From: Bacteroidota bacterium
GTDB taxonomy: Bacteria; Bacteroidota; Bacteroidia; Flavobacteriales; Weeksellaceae
Length of the DNA stretch: 12,872 bases
Reading direction: 5' to 3'
Assembly (NCBI GenBank): GCA_023399675.1
Contig: JAEWOM010000174.1
Location: 1 to 12,872, forward strand
Part shown: piece after piece, positions 8,001-12,872 of the stretch
How the letters are laid out: each line of letters opens with the position of its first letter
Numbering within the stretch: position 1 is the stretch's first letter
Translations under genes and position numbers: made by a program
The notes under the pieces: model-generated
Seen by the model: only the letters and a program-made list of their open reading frames with translations
Database searches by the model: none
What the model was told of the DNA's origin: nothing

Positions 8001-8716
8001 TCACCGCTACCTGCTTCCTGCTTCCCGCTTCCTTCCTGAAATTTCCTTTTTAAAGCGTCGGACAGTTTTTTTACTTTGAATTGTGCAACCACGGTCGTAT
8101 CCGAAACATCGCGATACGTTCCCGGCTGATTCAGTTCGTGCGAGGAAAGCCCGGTTCCCGCTTTTGGGGAATACGGCTGAATGGTGTAACCCTTGTAAAG
8201 AAGGCCTTTGTCGTACAGTTGCTTCAGCAGCCACCAAACGGTTTCCATATATTTCGGTTCGTAGGTAATGTAAGGATCATCCAGATCCACCCAGTAACCG
8301 ATTTTCTCGGTAAGGTCGTTCCACACGTCGGTGTAACGCATCACGGCTTCGCGGCACGCTTTGTTATAATCTTCAACGGAAATTTTGGTTCCGATATCTT
8401 CTTTGGTGATGCCCAGTTCCTTCTCAACGCCCAGTTCTATCGGCAAACCGTGCGTATCCCAACCGGCTTTCCGAAACACCTGCTTTCCGTTCTGCGTCTC
8501 GAAGCGGCAGAAAATATCCTTAATCGCTCTCGCCATCACGTGGTGAATTCCGGGAAGGCCGTTTGCCGACGGCGGACCTTCATAGAAAACATACTCCGGT
8601 TGTCCCTGACGGATTTCCACAGATTTCTTAAAGGTTTCGTTATCGTTCCAGAACTCCGAAATTTGGCGTGCAACTGATGTCAGATCAAGCGTTGGATATA
8701 CAGTAAACTTCTTCAT
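5072..8716 (-). CDS. ileS: Isoleucyl-tRNA synthetase, IleS2 type with GIHH motif
   Basis: A 1214-residue cytosolic class Ia synthetase that charges tRNA-Ile and edits Val-tRNA-Ile. Visible landmarks: the nucleotide-binding signature at 56-59 reads GIHH (context PSANGLPGIHHVMARAIKD) instead of HIGH; AGWDTHGLPIELGVEKELG (84 on); the editing-domain entry WTTTPWTLPSN (277-287); the editing-site block HIAPTFGADD (400-409); DVWFDSGS; and KMSKR (723-727) in place of KMSKS. KMSKR and the long C-terminus are typical of the eukaryote-like IleS2 group. The length is above the roughly 1130-1150 residues I would expect for this phylum. The excess lies at about 220-272, between KVKK and HILAWTTT, where two heptanucleotide arrays encode GSGKQEAGSG and QEPRAKSQEP. 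The C-terminal codons and stop overlap a further repeat. The start MKKFTVYPTLDLTSVARQIS fits the family. It is the first gene of the ileS-dksA-lspA cluster. Confidence 0.97.
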   Translation of the reverse strand: MKKFTVYPTLDLTSVARQISEFWNDNETFKKSVEIRQGQPEYVFYEGPPSANGLPGIHHVMARAIKDIFCRFETQNGKQVFRKAGWDTHGLPIELGVEKELGITKEDIGTKISVEDYNKACREAVMRYTDVWNDLTEKIGYWVDLDDPYITYEPKYMETVWWLLKQLYDKGLLYKGYTIQPYSPKAGTGLSSHELNQPGTYRDVSDTTVVAQFKVKKLSDALKRKFQEGSGKQEAGSGDVCDIAENTCGGALHWAEFDNENQEPRAKSQEPIHILAWTTTPWTLPSNTALAVGRDIEYVLVKTFNQYTFEPINVVLARVLLEKNFGKKYVVGTDEDFKNYKAEDKTIPYQILAEFTGEVLAGTEYEQLVPWFLPAENPEKAFRVIIGDFVTTEDGTGIVHIAPTFGADDARVGKENGIPPMLVKDENDNLVPLVDLQGRFLKGENVPEVFAGKYIKNEYYDDGTAPEKSWDVELAILLKTENKAFKVEKYVHSYPHCWRTDKPVLYYPLDSWFVKMTDKRQRLVELNETINWKPKSTGEGRFANWLENVNDWNLSRSRYWGIPLPIWRTEDLKEEKAIGSVEELIAEVEKSIAAGLMTKNPFEGFEVGNMSAENYAKVDLHKNYVDEIILVSDSGKPMKRESDLIDVWFDSGSMPYAQLHYPFENREMIDEGHAFPADFIAEGVDQTRGWFYTLHAIATAVFDSVAYKNVVSNGLVLDKNGQKMSKRLGNAVDPFETLAKYGPDATRWYMISNANPWENLKFDVEGIDEVRRKFFGTLYNTYSFFALYANVDGFSYNEPEVENRPEIDRWILSELNLLIKDVKSFYEDYEPTKATRAINTFVNDNLSNWYVRLCRRRFWKGDYSEDKISAYQTLYTCLETVAKLSAPVAPFFMDQLYQDLNAVTGKNNAESVHLTDFPVADERLIDQNLVEKTHLAQTVTSMVFSLRKKENIKVRQPLQKVMIPVMDKKTEDQLLAVSELIKQEVNVKELHLINAEEASHLIVKQIKPNFKILGAKLGKDMKTVAAEINAMTSDQIAELEKHGSMNISGHDIGLEDVEISTKDIPGWTVASEGKTTVALDLTITDELKSEGIAREFINRIQNLRKDKDFDLMDHITVTIEGGSIQFLEERNSYGHVQNIPDDLLRLFLGQDYQQKNVDLDAADEKLSFLNAIMSNEKYISDEVLSDRIEIVNSLPIYDEIEIDDVKLKVFVNKI
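7903..7930 (-). repeat. Four perfect TTGGCTC heptamers inside ileS
   Basis: TTGGCTC on the plus strand (GAGCCAA in the ileS sense) is repeated four times without a mismatch, followed by a partial unit (TTG). Because 7 is not a multiple of 3, the units are read in three frames in turn and encode QEPRAKSQEP (residues 263-272). This sits just before the conserved editing-domain strand HILAWTTT. Confidence 0.9.
8004..8031 (-). repeat. Second heptamer array inside ileS (CTGCTTC type)
   Basis: Four units in register on the plus strand: CCGCTAC, CTGCTTC, CTGCTTC, CCGCTTC, followed by a degenerate CTTCCTG. It encodes part of EGSGKQEAGSG (about residues 228-238). It is a different heptamer from the one at 7903 but has the same period and lies 73 nt away, so that the block from 7903 to 8031 is 129 nt, exactly 43 codons. 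Confidence 0.75.
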
Positions 8717-8750
8717 TTAGGGCAAAATCTCATTAAAATTTTAAAGTTTG

Positions 8751-8758
8751 CGAATATA
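8751..8758 (-). promoter_or_regulatory. Candidate -7 box for ileS
   Basis: The minus strand reads TATATTCG, one mismatch from TAnnTTTG, which would place the transcription start near 8745 and give a leader of about 28 nt before ATG 8716. No good -33 TTTG is present. The 217 nt between ileS and the M14 gene hold no gene that I can support. Confidence 0.35.
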
Positions 8759-8933
8759 GTGAATTTTGCCGGATTTTCCACCTCGATCACTGCTATAATT
8801 CGATTGATTTATAGCGAGTTGAATAATCGTGACGGAAAATTAACATGAAGAAGAAATTCTGACCAGATCAGACAGATTTTCAGTTTCAAAAGTTAACTCA
8901 AGGAAAGCAAATTTGAGCTGTGCACCGATGGCA

Positions 8934-10649
8934 TTACGGTATACGGAAAATGGGGTATCGTTGATAGGATTTTTCGAAGTAAGGTGAATTGCGGTAGATA
9001 AAATCCAACTGTGCTGCACCATCTTCAGCGAAGTCTTTGCTTTTAAATTTCTCTGCATCCAGCTTTTTCCTGAGGTCGGGGTCTTTTTTCAATAAATCTG
9101 AGGCCGTATCCTCAAAAACATAGTCTGAAAAATATTCCTTCTGTCCTAAAATCGAATCAAAAACATTCCAGTTAAAAAAACTGTCCACCGCTTCCGGTTC
9201 CAGGGTTTCCAACAGATATTTAGCTCCGTCCTGATTCAAAGAAACGAGAAAATCACCTTTCCTCACCTTAATTTCCTGCGAGGACAAAGTTACCTTAGTA
9301 TTATAATGCAAATAATGACCCTCGTACGGTTTTGAAACTGTTTTATAATCTACAATTCTGTACACCTCAGCAACAAATGAACTGTCAGACTTAATCGGTT
9401 TCATTTTAATTCTGTTTCGCTTCAAATGTTCCAGAATTTTCCATTCTGACTGTGGAATTACATAGAATTTCGGAATCTTAACCTGATGAACAGCTTTAAA
9501 CGTATCGTAAAACGGAATTTTCAGGGTGTAAGGTTTTGTCCTGTCATAATACAGACGCGGCTTTCCCGAAACTTCGCTCGGTTTTCTGCCGGCTTGGTAT
9601 CCATGAAAATCCATCATTTGAAATTTCGAACTGTCGATTTTCCAATTCAAAGTGTAGTCCTTTCCAGGTAGGAAGTGTGCCGCATTTTCAGCTTTCTTCC
9701 TCTTGATCTGTTGCGCATTTGCATCCAAAAAATTTAAGGTAGAAAGCATATTCTGCAGCGTGACTTCTACCCTGTCCTGATAGTTTTTCAGCATGTGCGT
9801 TTCCATTACTTCGCCCATGGTATTAAAAAGCGACGTGTAACCGGTAGCATAACGCGGAGCATCCATAAATGCTTCATAACCTGATTCAGGCTTTAATCCG
9901 TCAATTTCCACATATGGAACCGATTTTATTCCTTTTTTCAAAAGATCATTTTTGACACTTTCTGCCAGAACATTCTTTTGATAATCACCTAAAATGCTGC
10001 CTAATCTATCCTTATTTGTCGTGATGTACGTTAAAGTATACTGATAATCAGCACCGTTGCTTACATGATTGTCTATAAAATAATCCGGTTGCAGGTATTG
10101 AAAAATTTCCTGAAAACTAACTGCATTTCGGGAATCTGCTTTGATAAAATCCCTGTTTAAATCATAATTTTTTGCATTTCCCCGGAATCCATATTCTTCC
10201 GGTCCGTTCTGATTGGCTCTGGAAAAACTACCCCGATTGAGCATTCCGCCAATATTGTAACACGGAATTACAGCAATAACAACATTTTTCGGAGCCGCAA
10301 TCCGTCCTTCGGCAAAATCGCGCAGCATCATCATAGACGCATCAATGCCGTCCGGTTCACCGGGGTGTATTCCATTATTGATCAGCAGAACCGTTTTACT
10401 ATGGAAATTTTTCGGCTCAAATTTCTTGTCCGGATTGTAGATTATCAATTGTAAAGGCTCACCGGAATCTGTAGATCCGAAGGTATTAACCGAAATGGTG
10501 GTGTGTTTCTTATCGAGTTCTTCGTAGAAGCCTCTCAACCCGTCATACGTGGTTGATTGATTTCCGTTTCCCCGCTCAAATGGAGTCAACAGTTTTTGAC
10601 CTGAAATCAGAACTCCGGTTAGAAAGAAAATCAGGATCAGTAACCTCAT
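8934..10649 (-). CDS. Secreted M14-family zinc metallocarboxypeptidase
   Basis: A 571-residue exported peptidase. Residues 1-17 are a signal peptide (MRLLILIFFLTGVLISG). The M14 domain spans about 30-310: zinc ligands H95 and E98 in NNGIHPGEPDG (HxxE), substrate-binding N165-R166 in YDLNRDF, third zinc ligand H195 in FIDNHVSNGADYQY, and a candidate general-base glutamate E283 (or E280) in GEVMETHMLK. M14 enzymes remove C-terminal residues from peptides, or cleave peptidoglycan stem peptides in some branches; the substrate here is not determined. Residues about 320-571 form a C-terminal extension of unknown fold, rich in aromatic and charged residues, without a T9SS sorting domain, so the protein is likely periplasmic or released by Sec only. 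Its ATG overlaps the stop of the upstream small membrane protein (ATGA at 10646-10649), implying translational coupling. No clear terminator follows it before ileS. Confidence 0.92.
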   Translation of the reverse strand: MRLLILIFFLTGVLISGQKLLTPFERGNGNQSTTYDGLRGFYEELDKKHTTISVNTFGSTDSGEPLQLIIYNPDKKFEPKNFHSKTVLLINNGIHPGEPDGIDASMMMLRDFAEGRIAAPKNVVIAVIPCYNIGGMLNRGSFSRANQNGPEEYGFRGNAKNYDLNRDFIKADSRNAVSFQEIFQYLQPDYFIDNHVSNGADYQYTLTYITTNKDRLGSILGDYQKNVLAESVKNDLLKKGIKSVPYVEIDGLKPESGYEAFMDAPRYATGYTSLFNTMGEVMETHMLKNYQDRVEVTLQNMLSTLNFLDANAQQIKRKKAENAAHFLPGKDYTLNWKIDSSKFQMMDFHGYQAGRKPSEVSGKPRLYYDRTKPYTLKIPFYDTFKAVHQVKIPKFYVIPQSEWKILEHLKRNRIKMKPIKSDSSFVAEVYRIVDYKTVSKPYEGHYLHYNTKVTLSSQEIKVRKGDFLVSLNQDGAKYLLETLEPEAVDSFFNWNVFDSILGQKEYFSDYVFEDTASDLLKKDPDLRKKLDAEKFKSKDFAEDGAAQLDFIYRNSPYFEKSYQRYPIFRIP

Positions 10650-10960
10650 AAAGATTTCAGCAGTAAGAAGGTAATGAGCAGAATGGCAATACCTAACGGA
10701 ATTCCAAGGATAAAGGACAGTAACAAAGGACGTTTGATCCGGTTTTTTTTCAAAAATTCAAAAGTGAAGACCGAGATGAAAAAAGTCGGTACAAAATAAA
10801 GTGCGAGAGCGGCCAGATTGTCGGGCGTAAAAAGGTCGGAAATATGCCTTGTTTCATGATCCATCCAGAATAACGTCCAGCAACTGAGCAGAACTGCAAT
10901 TGCAATCAATACATAATTTTTTGTCGAATTTTTACCGGTAGTAACAGCGGACGGACTCAT
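10646..10960 (-). CDS. Small three-helix membrane protein, unknown family
   Basis: A 104-residue protein I do not recognise. It has a polar N-terminus (MSPSAVTTGKNSTKN), a first membrane helix at about 16-33 (YVLIAIAVLLSCWTLFWM), a short loop with DHETRHISDLF (34-44), a second helix at 48-70 (NLAALALYFVPTFFISVFTF), a basic turn (KKNRIKR) and a third helix at 78-101. By the positive-inside rule the KKNRIKR loop is cytoplasmic. It overlaps the M14 peptidase start by four bases (ATGA), so the two are expressed together. A weak TATATTTA box lies about 20 nt upstream, overlapping the end of the DinB terminator region. Function unknown; partnership with the peptidase is inferred only from the overlap. 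Confidence 0.78.
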   Translation of the reverse strand: MSPSAVTTGKNSTKNYVLIAIAVLLSCWTLFWMDHETRHISDLFTPDNLAALALYFVPTFFISVFTFEFLKKNRIKRPLLLSFILGIPLGIAILLITFLLLKSL

Positions 10961-10987
10961 ACCTGCATATTTGATGTTAAATATAAC

Positions 10988-11015
10988 AAAAAACCACGCA
11001 AAAAATTACGCGGTT
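10988..11015 (-). terminator. Intrinsic terminator after the DinB-family gene
   Basis: On the minus strand AACCGCGTAA pairs with TTGCGTGGTT (10 bp with two G-U pairs) around a TTTT loop, followed by T residues. The G-U pairs are A/C mismatches on the plus strand, so the signal is directional and matches the DinB gene ending at 11037. It lies in the 76-nt gap before the small membrane protein. Confidence 0.75.
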
Positions 11016-11036
11016 AGTGACAAAAACTGTTTTCAG

Positions 11037-11537
11037 TTAGTTAGGCATGTCATCATACGTCGGACCGTACAGGCCCGGAACTTTATTCCCGGAGGCACGT
11101 AAATGCGCAACGAGTTCGCCACGGTGATGATAAAGATGATTAAAAAGAAAACCTCTGATCATTGCTACTCGCGGAGCCGGTGGCAGCAGATGCTGACCGT
11201 TCATCGACATGCTCCAGTTATTCATATAGGTTGCTTCATCTGAATTTTCCAGAATCTCTTTAGCTCTGGACACATTCTCCTCAAATTTTGCCACGATATT
11301 TTCTGCTTTAGAAATATCTCCTTTGTCATAAGAATAGGCGCCCATATCGAAATCATCATGGTTGAAGGTGCCGTCATACCAGTTATAAACTTCGGCAATG
11401 TGTGAAGCTAACTGTGCCACGCTCCAAAGTTGCGGCTGCGGCCTGTATTCCAGGGCAGAATCAGGAATGGCCTTTAAAAGTTTCCTTGTGTTTTCCGCCT
11501 CGTACAAAAATTCATTGAGTAATGCCTGTTTGATCAT
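11037..11537 (-). CDS. DinB-family protein (four-helix metal-binding)
   Basis: A 166-residue cytosolic protein of the DinB/YfiT-like fold. The metal-binding triad is visible: H46 in QLASHIAEVYNW, and H134 and H138 in FNHLYHHRGELVAHL, the usual HxxxHR arrangement on the last helix. Other family marks are the N-terminal helix ending in YRPQPQLWSV and the C-terminal VPGLYGPTYDD. Family members are often thiol-dependent transferases or stress-induced proteins of unknown substrate. Despite the name, this family is unrelated to DNA polymerase IV. The gene stands alone, with 78 nt upstream and its own terminator downstream. No clear promoter boxes were found; a TAATTTTA sequence about 30 nt upstream is one base from the -7 consensus. 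Confidence 0.9.
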   Translation of the reverse strand: MIKQALLNEFLYEAENTRKLLKAIPDSALEYRPQPQLWSVAQLASHIAEVYNWYDGTFNHDDFDMGAYSYDKGDISKAENIVAKFEENVSRAKEILENSDEATYMNNWSMSMNGQHLLPPAPRVAMIRGFLFNHLYHHRGELVAHLRASGNKVPGLYGPTYDDMPN

Positions 11538-11615
11538 AATAGTTATTTTTATCTGTTAAAATTATGAATTTTACGTCTGCAAAACGACGGTATCCGAAGA
11601 TTTTCAAAAATTCAG

Positions 11616-12128
11616 TTAATCGTCGATAAACACCAGATCATCCCCGTAATCTGCGTTTAAATCGGTTAGTTTTCGGGCGGTTTTGGTTCTCTTAAAAAGC
11701 TGATCTACGAAAAACGAAGTTTCCACAAACTGCCGGTGCACGCCGGTGAGTATTTCCTGAAAAAGGGTTATTCCGACAGCGTTGTTATGCAGATCCATCT
11801 TATTCTGTAACGGTGGATTGGGAAAAATTTCTTCGTGGAGGTCTGTAATTCTCTTGCACCATCGAACAGCTTTTTTCGGCGAGGTTACTTTGCAGCAGTA
11901 CATCAGAATAAGACAGCACCACAGCGCGTGCCGGAATGCGTTCCCGATTCCGTCCAATGAATTTGATTTCGGGAAATATTTTTTCGCAAGCGTAAAACTG
12001 CGGATTGTGGCGTAAAAAGACAGCAGTGCCAATATCGGATGCCTGCTCACAATTCGCAGAACAAGAATGATTCTTTTTAAGCTGAGACTTTTTAAAGATC
12101 TGATTATTACTCCCGTTGTGTTTCTCAT
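11616..12128 (-). CDS. DUF6973-like protein with conserved His/Asn motifs
   Basis: A 170-residue protein. It shows the motif set I associate with family DUF6973: GNAFRHALW (62-70), a helix ending in DLHEE (96-100), and MDLHNNAVG (111-119). H67, H98, D112, H113 and N115/N116 look like a metal or catalytic cluster, but no activity is known to me. A basic N-terminus (RSLKSLSLKR) and a hydrophobic stretch at 20-41 suggest membrane association rather than a cleaved signal peptide. The region 71-80 (CCLILMYCCK) is Cys-rich and also hydrophobic. The C-terminus is acidic (NADYGDDLVFIDD). An AAGGAAAG sequence about 10 nt upstream of the ATG may act as a ribosome binding site. Neighbours (DinB, accD) give no functional hint. 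Confidence 0.75.
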   Translation of the reverse strand: MRNTTGVIIRSLKSLSLKRIILVLRIVSRHPILALLSFYATIRSFTLAKKYFPKSNSLDGIGNAFRHALWCCLILMYCCKVTSPKKAVRWCKRITDLHEEIFPNPPLQNKMDLHNNAVGITLFQEILTGVHRQFVETSFFVDQLFKRTKTARKLTDLNADYGDDLVFIDD

Positions 12129-12234
12129 ATATGCTTCTTTCCTTATAATTAGGAGCGCAATAGGGTTTTTTGTTACAAATTATGTCGGTTAATTTCAACT
12201 GAGTGAGAAAAACAGTTTACATCATCAATTAATC

Positions 12235-12268
12235 AAAAATCCGCCAGCAGGATACCTGAGACGGATTT
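12235..12268 (-). terminator. Intrinsic terminator after accD
   Basis: On the minus strand AAATCCG pairs with CGGATTT, with a second inner stem CAGG/CCTG around a TAT loop, and a T tract follows. It lies 23 nt after the accD stop, in the 163-nt gap before the DUF6973-like gene. An internal loop (TCT against CTGG) weakens the stem. Confidence 0.65.
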
Positions 12269-12291
12269 ATTTTCAATTAAAAGTTGCAGAA

Positions 12292-12872
12292 TTATCTGGC
12301 GTACAGCAGATTCACTGTTTTGGAAACCGTTTCCTTTATTTCGGTTCGCTTCACAATGAAATCCACGAAACCTTTATCCTGAATAAATTCAGAAGTCTGG
12401 AATCCTTCCGGAAGATCCCTTCCAATCGTTTCACGGATTACGCGCGGACCGGCAAAACCGATCAGTGCTCCGGGTTCAGCCATGATAATATCCGCTGTCA
12501 TCGCAAAAGATGCGGTAATTCCTCCAAAGGTAGGGTCGCACAGATATGCGATATACGGAAGTTTTGCATCAGCAAGTTGGGCGAGTTTACTCTGCACTTT
12601 CGCAAGCTGCATCAGCGAGTATGTTGCCTCCTGCATCCTGGCTCCACCGGATTGACAGATAATCATGTACGGTAATTTATGCTTGATACAATAATCTACC
12701 GCACGTCTGATTTTTTCACCCATCACCGAACCTAAAGAGCCTCCGATAAACGCAAAATCCATACAGGAAATCACCATTTCAGTACCGTTTACTTTTCCGA
12801 CTGCATTACGGATACTGTCGGTCAGTTTGGTTTTGGCTTTTACATCGCGAAGCCGGTCGCTGTAGGCTTTGG
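12292..12872 (-). CDS. accD: Acetyl-CoA carboxylase carboxyltransferase subunit beta (3' part)
   Basis: The last 192 codons of accD; the frame is open to the window edge and begins [20 protein letters not shown], so the internal ATG at 12777 is not the start. AccD pairs with AccA to transfer carboxyl groups from biotin to acetyl-CoA, giving malonyl-CoA for fatty acid synthesis. Diagnostic crotonase-like segments are [38 protein letters not shown] (the Gly-Gly pair contributes an oxyanion hole), [13 protein letters not shown], and [19 protein letters not shown]. The C-terminus [20 protein letters not shown] is normal, so the 3' end is complete. The N-terminal zinc ribbon with its four cysteines must lie outside the window. 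A terminator follows. Confidence 0.96.
   Translation of the reverse strand, partial: KAYSDRLRDVKAKTKLTDSIRNAVGKVNGTEMVISCMDFAFIGGSLGSVMGEKIRRAVDYCIKHKLPYMIICQSGGARMQEATYSLMQLAKVQSKLAQLADAKLPYIAYLCDPTFGGITASFAMTADIIMAEPGALIGFAGPRVIRETIGRDLPEGFQTSEFIQDKGFVDFIVKRTEIKETVSKTVNLLYAR

Noticed and set aside
7903..8031. CRISPR array
   Set aside because: The units are 7 bp and directly adjacent with no unique spacers of 25-40 nt and no leader or cas gene.
8081..8677. A 198-codon open frame on the plus strand opposite ileS
   Set aside because: It lies wholly antisense to the conserved catalytic part of IleS and its translation shows no recognisable domain; it is a shadow of the ileS codon pattern.
8840..9058. 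A 72-codon minus-strand frame between the M14 gene and ileS
   Set aside because: Most of it overlaps the C-terminus of the M14 peptidase in another frame; the free part has no family resemblance and no start of its own.
11800..12198. A 132-codon minus-strand frame overlapping the DUF6973-like gene
   Set aside because: It is out of frame with the motif-bearing protein and has no recognisable features.

Overview
The window comes from the chromosome of a member of the Bacteroidota, most likely a flavobacterium of the Chryseobacterium/Kaistella type (Weeksellaceae). Four things point there: a type IX secretion (T9SS) C-terminal sorting domain, promoters of the TAnnTTTG type with few clear Shine-Dalgarno sites, a long eukaryote-like isoleucyl-tRNA synthetase, and the ileS / TraR-DksA / lspA gene order. 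The genus assignment is inference; no 16S or other marker is present.

Left part (1-2240). A divergent gene starts at 67 and runs off the left edge, with only its signal peptide visible. A SPOR-domain secreted protein (259-798) is read rightwards from a very good Bacteroidetes promoter and ends at a strong hairpin terminator. Convergent to it lies a T9SS cargo gene (2150-923) that is broken by two in-frame TAG codons and one frameshift, although promoter, signal peptide, body and complete sorting domain can all still be read.

Middle (2251-8716). A leftward cluster reads ileS, a TraR/DksA-like regulator, a small DUF2683-like protein, lspA, and a multi-pass membrane protein (possibly DUF6080, GT-C-like). 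It couples tRNA charging, a ppGpp-type transcription regulator and lipoprotein maturation. IleS carries the swapped signature motif GIHH instead of HIGH, together with KMSKR, which suggests a mupirocin-insensitive enzyme. Heptanucleotide-phased repeats sit inside ileS (two arrays bounding a 129-nt in-frame block) and at the ileS/dksA junction, where the array supplies the ileS stop codon and folds into an imperfect inverted repeat.

Right part (8934-12872). A small three-helix membrane protein overlaps by ATGA with a secreted M14 metallocarboxypeptidase. Upstream of these are a DinB-family protein with its own terminator, a DUF6973-like protein, and the 3' two thirds of accD (acetyl-CoA carboxylase beta subunit), also followed by a terminator. 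All of these are on the minus strand. Most of the window is ordinary housekeeping sequence. The points worth a second look are the heptamer repeats, the GXHH IleS and the decaying T9SS gene. I see no rRNA, tRNA, CRISPR array, transposase or phage gene.
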